A stretch of DNA of 15,322 nt, from NCBI GenBank assembly GCA_934654625.1, contig CAKUGM010000039.1, positions 1-15,322 of the forward strand, read 5' to 3'. How positions within the stretch are numbered: the first letter of the stretch is position 1; every line of letters begins with the position of its first letter. The notes under the pieces are model-generated. The model had not been told where the DNA came from and made no database searches. It saw only the letters and a list, made by a program, of their open reading frames with translations. This DNA comes from an uncultured Collinsella sp. (GTDB lineage: Bacteria > Actinomycetota > Coriobacteriia > Coriobacteriales > Coriobacteriaceae). Made by a program: the position numbers and the translations under genes. Below are positions 6,844 to 15,231 of this stretch, one piece after another.

Positions 6844-7797
6844 GTGAAGACCGTGCATGTAGCCGCCGGCATCATCCGCAATCCCCAGGACAACTCGGTG
6901 CTTGCCGTTCAGCGCGGTTACGGAGACATGCAAGGTCTTTGGGAGTTTCCCGGCGGTAAGGTCCAGCGCGGAGAGACTGCCTACGACGCCTGCATCCGCG
7001 AGCTGCAAGAAGAGCTTTGCGTCGAGGTGCATAACCTGCGCGCTTTTTACACGGTGGAATACGACTACGAGGCGTTTCATCTGTCTATGGAGTGCTTCTT
7101 TTGCGATATCGCGCATGGCAAGGTTTCTGCCGCCGATCAGCAAAAAGCCATCCGCTGGATACCGCAGCGCTCGCTTGCAGATCTCACCTGGATGCCGGCG
7201 GATATCGAGCTTGTTCGCGCGCTCATCGCCGCGGCAGAGACGCTAGACAGCGCCAAAGAGCCGTTGGAAGCCGTCACGGAGCCCCCTGCCGCCAAGCGAC
7301 GCTCATCCGCCAAAAAACGTACCAAGAAAAGCCTGATAGACACTTTGGATACACGCGGGCTTTCTGCAAGCGAAACCGAACTTGTGCGTCGCCGTGCCGC
7401 TATCAAAAAATCCATGCAGGGCAATAAACGCGCAAACACCAAACCCGAGATGCTCGTACGCCAGCGCCTGCGCCAGGCGGGCCTCACCGGATATCGCCTG
7501 CAGTGGAGCAAAGCGCCCGGCAGGCCGGACATCGCGTTTCCCGGGCGCAAGATCGCCATCTTCGTTAACGGCTGCTTCTGGCACCGATGCCCGCACTGCA
7601 ACCCCAGCGTCCCTAAGCGAAACGTCGAGTTTTGGGAGGCCAAGTTCGCACGCAATGTCGCACGCGATGCCAAGGCACAGGCAGAGCTCGCCGAAGCCGG
7701 CTGGACGAGCGTCGTGATCTGGGAGTGCGAGCTCAAACGTGATCGAATCGATCAGACGATGGAGCGCGTCATCGACACCGTTCGTGCCGCGATGTAA
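6844..7797 (+). CDS. Nudix hydrolase fused to a Vsr-like mismatch endonuclease
   Basis: A 317-residue two-domain protein with a GTG start, preceded by AAAGGAG (6827-6833) at a 10-base spacing. Residues 1-130 form a MutT-like Nudix domain. The box runs from G38 through E44 to REL..EE at 52-57, with Cys59 where the consensus has Gly. A Lys/Arg-rich linker (about 150-163) leads to residues 190-317, which match very-short-patch repair endonucleases: NTKPEML at 198-204, GRPDIAFP at 226-233, VNGCFWHRC at 241-249 and VIWECELK at 291-298. By alignment from memory with E. coli Vsr, D229 matches catalytic D51, H247 matches H69, and C244, C249, C252 and C295 are likely zinc ligands. N242 replaces H64. 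The Nudix half could clean oxidised nucleotides and the Vsr half nick T:G mismatches. No cytosine methyltransferase gene is in the window. Confidence 0.85.
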   Translation: MKTVHVAAGIIRNPQDNSVLAVQRGYGDMQGLWEFPGGKVQRGETAYDACIRELQEELCVEVHNLRAFYTVEYDYEAFHLSMECFFCDIAHGKVSAADQQKAIRWIPQRSLADLTWMPADIELVRALIAAAETLDSAKEPLEAVTEPPAAKRRSSAKKRTKKSLIDTLDTRGLSASETELVRRRAAIKKSMQGNKRANTKPEMLVRQRLRQAGLTGYRLQWSKAPGRPDIAFPGRKIAIFVNGCFWHRCPHCNPSVPKRNVEFWEAKFARNVARDAKAQAELAEAGWTSVVIWECELKRDRIDQTMERVIDTVRAAM

Positions 7798-7817
7798 TTG
7801 AAGGCACCCGTCTTGCG

Positions 7818-9161
7818 CTACTTTGTCGCAACCGGCTGCGCCATAATCCAATCCAGGTCTTCGTCGAGCTGAGGCATATGCTTGACTTTGAGACCATCTG
7901 CCAGCACACCGCGGCACATCACATGCTCAAGATGGCTTAGGCGCGAAAGGTCTTCCAGTGGATTGTTGCGACAGACGATGATATCGGCAGCCTTGCCCAC
8001 CTCGATGGTTCCCGTCTCTTCGCCCAGGCCCAAAAGCTCCGCGTTGACCTGCGTGGCGGTATGAAGCGCAAACGCCGTGGATACGCCCACATACTTGGCA
8101 AAATAAGCCACCTCGCGCCACATGTCGTACTGGGTAACGTACGGACAGCTTGAATCGGTCCCCAGGCCCACGGGAATACCCGCATCAAGTGCTTCGCGCG
8201 CGCATTTGATAATCCCCTCGCACACAATGTCGCCGTTAAGCTTCTGGACCTCCGTCGATGCCGTCTTTTTGGGATCGAGCAATACGAACGGCAGAGCCGG
8301 AGAGATAGTGCAGGTAAGCGACGCGGGACGTCCGGGAAGCTGCGTGCCCGCCGCGCCTCGGAAGAGTTCACGAATCTCATCGGTCATGGGCGCACCGTGC
8401 TCGATGGTATCAACGCCCGCCTGCAGGGCAACCTTCACGCCCTCGGTGCTCTCGACATGTGCCATGACGGGAAGCTCTAGATCATGAGCCGTTTTGCACG
8501 CTGCCTGCGCCACCTCGAGCGACATGCGCAGCACGCCCGGCTCGCCCGGAACCTCGGCGTCGAACACGCCGCCCGTCACAAAGAGCTTGATGGCGTCAGC
8601 ACCGCGCTGTGCCAAGTCGCACACATAGTCGCTCGCTTCCTGGGGCGTCGTCGCCACCTGGGCAAAAAGGCCCGCGCCGTGGCCATCGGGCACCGTAATA
8701 CCCGTACCCGGCGCAACGATGCGCGGCCCCGGATAGCGGCCGGCGTTAATGGCATCGCGCACCGCGATATCGGCATACAGAGGGTCGCCAGCTCCACGCA
8801 CGGTGGTCACACCGCTTGCAAGCTGCTGCTGCGCCGAACCCTTGAGAATGTGACGCACAATCATGCGACCGGGGGCATTATCCAGGCGGCGCATGAGGTC
8901 ACCGGCGTTTCCTGCCGACACGGGCTTGCCCGAACCGCAAAAATGAACATGCATGTTAATGAGGCCCGGCAGCAGATAGGAATCATGCAGGTCGATCACC
9001 TTGGCCTCGGCGGGCAGCTGAGCCGTCGCCGTAGGCTCGATGCGCACGATGCGGCCCTTGTCGACAAGCACAGACATGCCGCGCCGAGGCTCCATATCGC
9101 ACGTGCCGTCGAGAATCGTCGCATTGATGAATGCGAACATGCGCTGCTGTTTCGCTGCCAT
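7818..9161 (-). CDS. Metal-dependent amidohydrolase (imidazolonepropionase/prolidase-like)
   Basis: A 447-residue cytoplasmic enzyme with the complete metal centre of the amidohydrolase superfamily. H71 and H73 lie in NMHVHF, the probable carboxylated K192 in DAIKLFVTGGVF, H235 in PVMAHVES, H255 in DTIEHG and D336 in GLGTDSS. The N-terminal and C-terminal parts form the small beta-sandwich typical of the family (LPGLINMHVH preceded by ILDGT; GTIEVGKAADIIVCR near 384). The subgroup includes Xaa-Pro and Xaa-Arg dipeptidases, imidazolonepropionase-like proteins and aryl dialkylphosphatase homologues. The substrate cannot be told from the sequence. The ATG at 9161 follows GGGGAG with a 6-base gap. 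It converges on the Nudix-Vsr gene with only 20 bases between their stops and no visible terminator. Confidence 0.88.
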   Translation of the reverse strand: MAAKQQRMFAFINATILDGTCDMEPRRGMSVLVDKGRIVRIEPTATAQLPAEAKVIDLHDSYLLPGLINMHVHFCGSGKPVSAGNAGDLMRRLDNAPGRMIVRHILKGSAQQQLASGVTTVRGAGDPLYADIAVRDAINAGRYPGPRIVAPGTGITVPDGHGAGLFAQVATTPQEASDYVCDLAQRGADAIKLFVTGGVFDAEVPGEPGVLRMSLEVAQAACKTAHDLELPVMAHVESTEGVKVALQAGVDTIEHGAPMTDEIRELFRGAAGTQLPGRPASLTCTISPALPFVLLDPKKTASTEVQKLNGDIVCEGIIKCAREALDAGIPVGLGTDSSCPYVTQYDMWREVAYFAKYVGVSTAFALHTATQVNAELLGLGEETGTIEVGKAADIIVCRNNPLEDLSRLSHLEHVMCRGVLADGLKVKHMPQLDEDLDWIMAQPVATK

Positions 9162-9207
9162 GGTAACTCCCCTGCATCATTTGGATACATGTGTTGCTTA
9201 ACGTTTG

Positions 9208-9213
9208 AGTATA
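9208..9213 (-). promoter_or_regulatory. Possible -10 box of the amidohydrolase gene
   Basis: TATACT on the minus strand, about 47 bases upstream of the start codon, is close to the consensus TATAAT. No good -35 sequence is found 16-18 bases further up, so this is tentative. Confidence 0.35.
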
Positions 9214-9288
9214 CGGGAATCGGCAGCGCGATAGCCCCATGAGGTGCGGCAATCCACCAACGGCATGTCCCCCGCTTCGCTACGCAAC

Positions 9289-9323
9289 AAAAACGCCCGC
9301 CATCCCAAACGGAATGACGGGCG
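9289..9323 (-). terminator. Terminator of the zinc-ribbon protein gene
   Basis: The arms 9294-9306 and 9311-9323 form a 13-bp stem (GGCG-rich, two G-T pairs) with a 4-base loop, followed on the minus strand by TTTTT (9293-9289). It lies about 55 bases beyond the stop of the zinc-ribbon gene and upstream of the amidohydrolase promoter region, so the two genes are separate transcripts. Confidence 0.8.
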
Positions 9324-9376
9324 CGCAAGCCAACGTTTCTGAACCCACGCGTGAAGGGAAAACCCGCTGCGAGAAA

Positions 9377-9976
9377 CTATTTGAGCGGGGTGCCGCAGTA
9401 GATGCAGAAGTTCATGGATTCATCGACTTCCTTACCGCAATTGGGGCAATGCGGGGCGACCGGAGCAAAGAGGTCGGCGACTTTGCTCCCGCAACCCGCA
9501 CAGAACTTGTCGGTGGGCTGGAGGGTCGTGCCGCACTTGGGACAGGTGCGCACCGCAGCGGGCTCGGGCACGGCAGCGAACTCGGGCGTATCCTCGACAA
9601 CAGGCTCACCTGCAGGCTCCGCTTGTTCCTCAGTCACAGTCTCTTCGGCGGCAGCGGCTTCAGCTGCAGCAGCGGCCTCCGCCTCAGCGCGGGCAGCCTC
9701 CTCGGCAACGCGGGCGGCCTCCTCAGCAATGCGAGCCTGCTCGGCCTCATACTCAGCGCGAGCCGCCTCAATCGCCGCATTCTGCTCATCAATAGCCGCA
9801 TTAATAGCATCTACCTCGGCAAACTCATCGGCAAAACAGGCAGCGAGCTCGGTTTCGCGCGCCACGGGGTAAAGTGCCTCGCCCAGCTTGGCATAGGCCG
9901 GACCAAACGTTTCGCGCAAACGCGCAATCTCGTCTTGCGCAGCCTGTACCTGTGCATTCAGCTCTTCTTCGGTCAT
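9377..9976 (-). CDS. Double zinc-ribbon protein with a helical Ala/Glu-rich region
   Basis: A 199-residue protein. The ATG at 9976 follows GCAGGTG at a usable distance, and MTEEELNAQVQAAQ begins a helix; an earlier in-frame ATG at 10021 lacks a ribosome site. Residues 1-110 are predicted helical and probably coiled coil, with a long Ala/Glu/Arg stretch (about 67-110). An acidic, Pro-containing linker (111-142) leads to two CxxC...CxxC zinc ribbons: C145, C148, C159, C162 and C177, C180, C191, C194. There is no signal peptide or membrane segment. Such ribbons occur in many unrelated bacterial proteins and give no function. It has its own promoter-like site and terminator. The low-complexity stretch explains the long open frames on the opposite strand. 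Confidence 0.8.
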   Translation of the reverse strand: MTEEELNAQVQAAQDEIARLRETFGPAYAKLGEALYPVARETELAACFADEFAEVDAINAAIDEQNAAIEAARAEYEAEQARIAEEAARVAEEAARAEAEAAAAAEAAAAEETVTEEQAEPAGEPVVEDTPEFAAVPEPAAVRTCPKCGTTLQPTDKFCAGCGSKVADLFAPVAPHCPNCGKEVDESMNFCIYCGTPLK

Positions 9977-10033
9977 TACGACACCTGCCAATCTAATACG
10001 GGCCAAAGGCATAGCCACCATCGAGTTGGCGCT

Positions 10034-10039
10034 ATTGTA
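10034..10039 (-). promoter_or_regulatory. Possible -10 box of the zinc-ribbon gene
   Basis: TACAAT on the minus strand, within TATACAAT, lies about 58 bases before the ATG at 9976. A convincing -35 sequence is not visible. It sits between the YhgE operon end and the zinc-ribbon gene, where a promoter is expected. Confidence 0.4.
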
Positions 10040-10091
10040 TACCGCGCCGCACGCGCTTGTCGTCTAGGCCTCCGCAGAAGCGCCGAATGAA

Positions 10092-10106
10092 AGCGCAAGC
10101 AGCGCT
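10092..10106 (-). terminator. Weak hairpin after the YhgE operon
   Basis: AGCGC and GCGCT arms with a 5-base loop lie immediately after the stop codon at 10110, followed on the minus strand by TTCATT. The stem has only five base pairs and the tail is poor, so termination here may be inefficient and the zinc-ribbon gene could receive read-through. Confidence 0.3.
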
Positions 10107-10109
10107 GCA

Positions 10110-12290
10110 CTACATGAGCTTTGTCTCTTCGAGCTTCTCGATAATCCAGTTGTTCGCGCGGATCACCGGGCGGCGGAATAACAATCCGAGCGCCAAAGAC
10201 GGCAACAGGTATAGGGCCAGGATACCCATCTCGATCCAGACTTCCGCCCCATACGAGCCCGCAATAGCCGCGTGCATCGCTGCAATACCGTGCGTAAAGG
10301 GCAAGAACGGATAGACCGCTTGGAAGAACGGCGCCGTCATCTCGATGGGGAACGTGCCGCCCGAACCGCCCACCTGCATGACCAGCAACACCACCGCGAG
10401 CGCCTTGCCGATGTCGCCGAATGAAACGGTAAAGGTGTAGATGATATTCGAGAACACCAAACTCGCGATCCATCCCGCCAAAATGAATTGGAAGGGATGA
10501 ATGCACTGAATGCGGAAGAACAGGATATCGCCCAAGCACACAAGCGTTGCCTGGCACAGCGCAAGCATGGCAAAGAGCATGTAGCGTCCCAGGTAGATCT
10601 CGTGCAGACGGAAGGGCTTGAGCTCGTTGAGCAGTTTATCGTCCACCGAGACCTTCATCATGGCGGCAAGCACGATGCTTCCCACCCACAGCGAGAGAAT
10701 CGTGTAGAACGCAGCCATGGAACTGCCGTAGTTCTTGATCGGATAAATAGCCTTGCGATCGATTCCCACCGGCGCCGCGAGGGCATCAGCCAGACCCTCG
10801 GGATCCTCGCCGATAATCGAGCGAATGGATTCGAGGTCGTTATTGGCAACAGCCGTATCGAGCTTGTCCTTGATGGCGGAAAGGTCTTTGCCCGCATCGG
10901 TGAGTGCCGTCGAGGTATCGCCCAGAATGCCCTTGAGATCGTCGAGATTGCCACTCAATGAGGTCGCGGCAGCGGAAAGCGACGCCACCGTATCATCGAG
11001 ATTCTTAGAGATGTCCGTGCTTGAGCTGGCGATGCCCGAGATCGTGGTTTGAAGCTGAGAAGCCTGGTCCTTCAGGTTTCCCTCATAGTCGCCCTTGACG
11101 CCGCTGATGCCCGATTTGACCTGCGCGATCAAATCGGTGACCTCTTTTTTGGTCGCGGCTACGTCGGCCGCGCCGGAAGAGAGCTTGGAGGCCGCATCCG
11201 AAATACCGGTCGACAACGTATCGTACGAATCGGCAAGCTTGCCCACACTCGCAGCGACCTGATCAAGCTCGGCGGATACCTGCGGGAACTTAGTCTTTAG
11301 GTCCAAGATCTCCTGCTGGATGCCACGAATCTCCTCGGCATGGGAGCTCAGACTCTCGGCAATATCGTCGAGCTGCCCCACGGTGAGGTCCACATGGTTG
11401 CCCGCGTCGGTAAACGCCTGATCCACCGCACTCGAGACGGCATCGAAGCTTCCGGCGCTATCTTGCAACGTCTGGTTGATGGAAGACGTCGCCCCCGAAA
11501 GCGCGGACTTGATATCGCCAAGTCCGTCTTGAGCGTCGGTAAGAAGTTGGCTCGCCGCATCCGAGGTGCTCGAGTCCTGCGAAAGCGAGGAGCCGGCGTT
11601 GGCGAGCAGGTCTGAAGAGGACGCAAGCACATCCGCAAGGGACGATACCGACTGGCCCGCGCGCGTGAGCTCGTTGGCGCCATCGCCAAGCGAGGTAGAC
11701 AGATGCGCCACGAAGTTCGCCACTTGGTCGCTGTCCATATACTCCAGCAGGCTCGAAGCCGTTGCCAGACCGATGTTGCCAACGGTCTCGGTAAACGTCT
11801 GGTTGATCTGGTTTTGAACCGCGCTCGAGCCCTTCTCGGTCACGATCTGCGCGATCGCGTTGACCTTTTGGTTCTCGTAGTACTCGATATCCGAATGCTT
11901 TACCTCGGTTGAGAACAACGTCATCATGTTGGCGCTAAAGTCGGAGGGAATCACCACCGCGGCGTAGTATTTGCCCGACTTGACGCCGTCGATAGCCTCG
12001 TCCTTGTCCACAAAGGTCCAGTCAAAGCTATCGTTGGCACGCAGGGAGTTAATCACCGAATCGCCGATGTTCACCTCAACCGGCACCAGATCGCTCTTAT
12101 AACCCTCGTCGGCATTGGCTACGGCCACCTTGAGGTTGCCGGTATTGCCGTACGGGTCCCAGCTGCCCGCAATATTGAACCAAGCGTAAAGGGCGGGAAC
12201 CACAACAAGACCCACGACAACGATCATGCCGATGACGCTATGGAGCACGTTTTCGCAGTCGCGACGGAACAGCTTCAGGATGTTTTTCAT
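10110..12290 (-). CDS. YhgE/Pip-domain membrane protein (downstream copy)
   Basis: A 726-residue membrane protein with the YhgE/Pip plan. The first membrane segment (about 18-38) is followed by the family motif ALYAWFNIAGSWDPYGNT and an external domain (KVAVANADEGY, AAVVIPSDFS). A long Ser/Ala/Asp-rich region, probably coiled coil, covers roughly residues 190-500. A C-terminal domain resembling ABC-2 permeases (about 514-726) has six hydrophobic segments, with GGTFPIEM and FLPFTHGIAAM between segments. The family includes the phage infection protein of Lactococcus and relatives of the type VII secretion protein EsaA. Its biochemical role is poorly defined; export or cell envelope functions are suggested. 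The ATG overlaps the stop codon of the upstream paralogue as ATGA, which indicates coupled translation and perhaps a heteromeric complex. Confidence 0.9.
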   Translation of the reverse strand: MKNILKLFRRDCENVLHSVIGMIVVVGLVVVPALYAWFNIAGSWDPYGNTGNLKVAVANADEGYKSDLVPVEVNIGDSVINSLRANDSFDWTFVDKDEAIDGVKSGKYYAAVVIPSDFSANMMTLFSTEVKHSDIEYYENQKVNAIAQIVTEKGSSAVQNQINQTFTETVGNIGLATASSLLEYMDSDQVANFVAHLSTSLGDGANELTRAGQSVSSLADVLASSSDLLANAGSSLSQDSSTSDAASQLLTDAQDGLGDIKSALSGATSSINQTLQDSAGSFDAVSSAVDQAFTDAGNHVDLTVGQLDDIAESLSSHAEEIRGIQQEILDLKTKFPQVSAELDQVAASVGKLADSYDTLSTGISDAASKLSSGAADVAATKKEVTDLIAQVKSGISGVKGDYEGNLKDQASQLQTTISGIASSSTDISKNLDDTVASLSAAATSLSGNLDDLKGILGDTSTALTDAGKDLSAIKDKLDTAVANNDLESIRSIIGEDPEGLADALAAPVGIDRKAIYPIKNYGSSMAAFYTILSLWVGSIVLAAMMKVSVDDKLLNELKPFRLHEIYLGRYMLFAMLALCQATLVCLGDILFFRIQCIHPFQFILAGWIASLVFSNIIYTFTVSFGDIGKALAVVLLVMQVGGSGGTFPIEMTAPFFQAVYPFLPFTHGIAAMHAAIAGSYGAEVWIEMGILALYLLPSLALGLLFRRPVIRANNWIIEKLEETKLM

Positions 12291-15061
12291 TCGGCATCAC
12301 CGCCCTTCGTGCTCGAATCGTCTTGCTTGAGGTGCGCCCCCGGCAAAGGAGCGGTTATATCGGAGTCTTGTGCTGGGCTTGGCGCTGCATGGGCTCCGAG
12401 GGGCACTGCCGTGGCGACGCCCTCATCGGTATCGTTGGCGACGGCAGTAGGTGTCTCGGCAGGCTTTGCCACAGGCTGAGACGCCGGCGACACGCCAAAC
12501 ATCTTTGCCACTCCCGGCATGGCCGAAGTGTGTTCGCGGATCTCATTGCGCAAGCTCTCGTCCGAAAGCGCCGAGATGCGCATCTGCGTGTTAAGGCTCT
12601 CGCGCACGTACTCGAGATTGATGAGATAAGCGGCAATGACGATCACGCTGATAATCCACAGCACGAGCATCCAGATGCGCCCGTTGTTATCCAAATCAAG
12701 CGTGGACGTGAGGATAAAGAGCAAGATCTGCACGCCAAAGATGGCAAAGAAACCCGCCTTCACACGACGACCGTACGTGCGAGCAAAGCGCGCGGCACGC
12801 TCGATCAAAGCCTGACGGAACCCTTCGGCATCAAGAATGGCGCGCATGGCCGTGCGCAGCGAGTACCGTTGACGCGACAGATCGTCCTTCTCGCAAATCA
12901 TCACGCCGGTCGAGGCGAGCTGGCGATCGAACAGCAGGTTGAGGTTGAGCAGCAGAGGTCGCAGCCACACACCGATTGCCAGGGCGATGGCAACGTAGAT
13001 AAACAGCACTCCCAGATTGATGGCGTAGTTCATGCCATACATTCCGCCAATGCACTCGCGCATGGCGTTAATGCCATAGGTGAAGGGCAGCAGCGGATGC
13101 AGCCAGTTAAAGAAGGGGGGCATCATTTCGATGGGATACATGCCCGAGGAGCCCGGGATCTGCACGATGACCAGGATGACGCCGATGGCCTTGCCGATGT
13201 GCTTGAAGGCCACGCTCAGCGCGTAGATGATGTTCACATAGACAAACGAGATGCACACGCCCGCGAGAACGAACAGCACCGGATGCAGGCACTGCACGCC
13301 AATGACCAGATCGCCCACGCACACGATAATCGCCTGCAGGGTGCCCAGAAGCATCAGCAACAGCCAGCGACCAAAATAGCCTTCCTTGGCCGTATAGGTC
13401 CCTATTCCCTCGCGGTCGACCTCGAGCTTGAAGATAGCGATGAGCACATAGCCACCCACCCACAGGGCAAGGTTGGTGTAGAACGGCGCGATACCCGAGC
13501 CAAAGCTCGCCACGGGATATACCACTTTGCTCTTGATCTTCACCGGCGAGGTCATAAAGTCAGCGATGTCATCGACATTGACGTCAAGCAGATCGGCAAG
13601 CTTGCCAGCAGCCTCGGAGCTGCGAAGCGCCGCAACATCATTTGCAGCCACATCGAGCTTCTGCTGAATCGTTGCCAGCTGGTCGCTCGTGTCGGCAAGC
13701 GTGGACTTTGCCTGGTCGAGCAGGGCGGAGAGCTGTGAGAGCGACGAACGCGCCTGCGAGATAGTGGGAGAAAGCGAAGCCAGGACGCCTTTAAGGTCGC
13801 CGGCGCAATCGGAGAACGAATCAAGACCGGAGTTGAGCTGCGGAATCACGTTCGTATTGAGGTCTTCTTGCATCTTGCCCAATGCCGTCACGCCGTCTTG
13901 CACGCTCGTGTTGATGGAATCCGAAGCCGTAGCAAGATTGTTGGCGTCGGTCTTGATGGCGTCGCTTTGTGCCTGAAGGCCGCTCACCACGCTGGCCAGA
14001 TTATCGTTTTGCTGCTGTAGCGAAGCGATGATGCGCGCCGTAGCATTATTGAACTCGGCGTCATCGGGCAGCGTGCTGCGCAACGCCTCGATAGCTGCGT
14101 TGTTCTTATCCACCAGGCCCTGAACGTCCGAAAGCGCAAGGTCGACCTTGGTTTGAGCGGCGATCACCGTACCCGAGAGCTTGCCCACGGCAGCGTTTGC
14201 CTTTGACGAAGCCTGCGCCAAACCCGTACTGCCCTGGGTAAGCGCGCTGGATAACGAGGTATGAAGCTTGGTGGCAGACTCACGAGTCGAAGTCAGAAGC
14301 TGGTTGCCCTGGTCGAGCGCGCTGTTAAGGGAGGGCATCTGTCCATTCAGACCCTCAAGCGCGGCATCTGCCGAAGCGATAGCATCCTTGGTGGTGTCGA
14401 TTGTGCCGTTCATGCCATCGAGCGCGTCGCGCACCTTCTGTACCGAGCCGCTTGCATTCTGAATGGTCGAAACGAGATTGTCTTGAGCGCCCTGTGCGCC
14501 CGCCTCCAAGTCGATACCGGCCTTTTGCGCGATTTCCACCACCGTCTGGCTCACGGTGGAAACAAAGGTCTCATTGACCTGCTCTTCCACGGTATTGGCA
14601 CCCGTATCGGTCACCTTGACGGCGACGGCGCTTTTCTTCTCGTTGACGTAGTACGTTAGCTTAGGTTGATGGAACTCACCCGAAAGCATGCTGAGCATAC
14701 CCTCGCTGAAATCGGACGGGATAACGAGTGCAGCATAGTACTCCCCCGACTCGACGCCCTCCTTAGCCTCCTCTTCGGAGTCCACGATGGTCCAGCCCAG
14801 CTGATCGTTGTCCTTGAGCCTGTCGATAACCTCATCGCCTGCGTTGAGCTCGCCCACCAGATCATTGGTAGTGCCCTTGTCGTTATTGGCGACGGCGATT
14901 TTAATGTTCTGGGTGTTTCCATACGGATCCCAGTTGGCAACGATGTTATACCACGCGTAAAGCGACGGAATGATGCAAACGCCGATGGTAATGACCAGCG
15001 CAACGGGGTTACAAAGCAACCGCTTGATATCGCGCTTGAAGATTGCGAGGGCTTTTTTCAC
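12287..15061 (-). CDS. YhgE/Pip-domain membrane protein with a C-terminal extension (upstream copy)
   Basis: A 924-residue paralogue of the downstream gene. It shares the N-terminal segment SLYAWYNIVANWDPYGNT, the external domain (IAVANNDKG, AALVIPSDFSEGM) and a long coiled-coil-like middle. The C-terminal ABC-2-like domain (about 506-703) carries SGMYPIEMMPPFF and LLPFTYGINAMRE. It differs in a further 220 residues: a basic region, two more membrane segments (about 769-819, FFAIFGVQILLFIL and MLVLWIISVIVIAA), and a cytoplasmic Pro/Ala/Asp-rich tail of about 105 residues. The start is a GTG at 15061 with only a weak ribosome site. It is the first gene of the two-gene operon. Its leader carries GTAC-type dyads that may be operators. 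Confidence 0.88.
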   Translation of the reverse strand: MKKALAIFKRDIKRLLCNPVALVITIGVCIIPSLYAWYNIVANWDPYGNTQNIKIAVANNDKGTTNDLVGELNAGDEVIDRLKDNDQLGWTIVDSEEEAKEGVESGEYYAALVIPSDFSEGMLSMLSGEFHQPKLTYYVNEKKSAVAVKVTDTGANTVEEQVNETFVSTVSQTVVEIAQKAGIDLEAGAQGAQDNLVSTIQNASGSVQKVRDALDGMNGTIDTTKDAIASADAALEGLNGQMPSLNSALDQGNQLLTSTRESATKLHTSLSSALTQGSTGLAQASSKANAAVGKLSGTVIAAQTKVDLALSDVQGLVDKNNAAIEALRSTLPDDAEFNNATARIIASLQQQNDNLASVVSGLQAQSDAIKTDANNLATASDSINTSVQDGVTALGKMQEDLNTNVIPQLNSGLDSFSDCAGDLKGVLASLSPTISQARSSLSQLSALLDQAKSTLADTSDQLATIQQKLDVAANDVAALRSSEAAGKLADLLDVNVDDIADFMTSPVKIKSKVVYPVASFGSGIAPFYTNLALWVGGYVLIAIFKLEVDREGIGTYTAKEGYFGRWLLLMLLGTLQAIIVCVGDLVIGVQCLHPVLFVLAGVCISFVYVNIIYALSVAFKHIGKAIGVILVIVQIPGSSGMYPIEMMPPFFNWLHPLLPFTYGINAMRECIGGMYGMNYAINLGVLFIYVAIALAIGVWLRPLLLNLNLLFDRQLASTGVMICEKDDLSRQRYSLRTAMRAILDAEGFRQALIERAARFARTYGRRVKAGFFAIFGVQILLFILTSTLDLDNNGRIWMLVLWIISVIVIAAYLINLEYVRESLNTQMRISALSDESLRNEIREHTSAMPGVAKMFGVSPASQPVAKPAETPTAVANDTDEGVATAVPLGAHAAPSPAQDSDITAPLPGAHLKQDDSSTKGGDAE

Positions 15062-15115
15062 GCAGAGCCGTCCAATCGTGAGTTCGAGTGAAGTACATTT
15101 AGGCCTATTCTACGC

Positions 15116-15127
15116 GTACACCTGTAC
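15116..15127. promoter_or_regulatory. Dyad GTACACCTGTAC upstream of the YhgE operon
   Basis: The half-sites GTACA and TGTAC are perfect inverted arms around CC, about 55 bases before the GTG start. The bases after it (ATTT) repeat at 15098-15100, beside another GTACA at 15093-15097. The geometry is compatible with a TetR-type repressor, and such regulators often neighbour yhgE genes. None is encoded in the window, so the assignment is inference. Confidence 0.45.
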
Positions 15128-15188
15128 ATTTGCGCAGCCCAAGCCTTATTTTTTAACGCACTGAAATATACTACGGTTGTCCATAAAT

Positions 15189-15200
15189 GTACACTTGTAG
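15189..15200. promoter_or_regulatory. Second dyad GTACACTTGTAG upstream of the YhgE operon
   Basis: It matches the dyad at 15116-15127 at 10 of 12 positions, in the same orientation, 73 bases further upstream, about seven helical turns. The two sites flank an AT-rich stretch (15145-15171) holding possible -10 sequences such as TATATT on the minus strand. Repression by looping between two sites is a possible reading. Confidence 0.4.
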
Positions 15201-15231
15201 AAAAACTCTTCAAAACGTTTCGATATTTGGG

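Noticed and set aside
7137..7736. 199-residue open frame on the minus strand
   Set aside because: It is antisense to the Nudix-Vsr gene, which has conserved motifs across its whole length.
9650..9790. Short repeated units resembling a tandem repeat array
   Set aside because: They are GCN/GAG codons for an Ala/Glu-rich helix, not direct repeats of fixed length and not a CRISPR array.
9239..10090. 283-residue open frame on the plus strand with Leu/Gly/Ser-rich repeats
   Set aside because: It is the complement of the Ala/Glu-rich zinc-ribbon gene, and the apparent repeats come from that low-complexity coding.
12323..13738. 471-residue open frame on the plus strand
   Set aside because: It lies entirely antisense to the larger YhgE/Pip gene, is rich in His/Arg/Gln as expected from reversed GC-biased codons, and has no domain.
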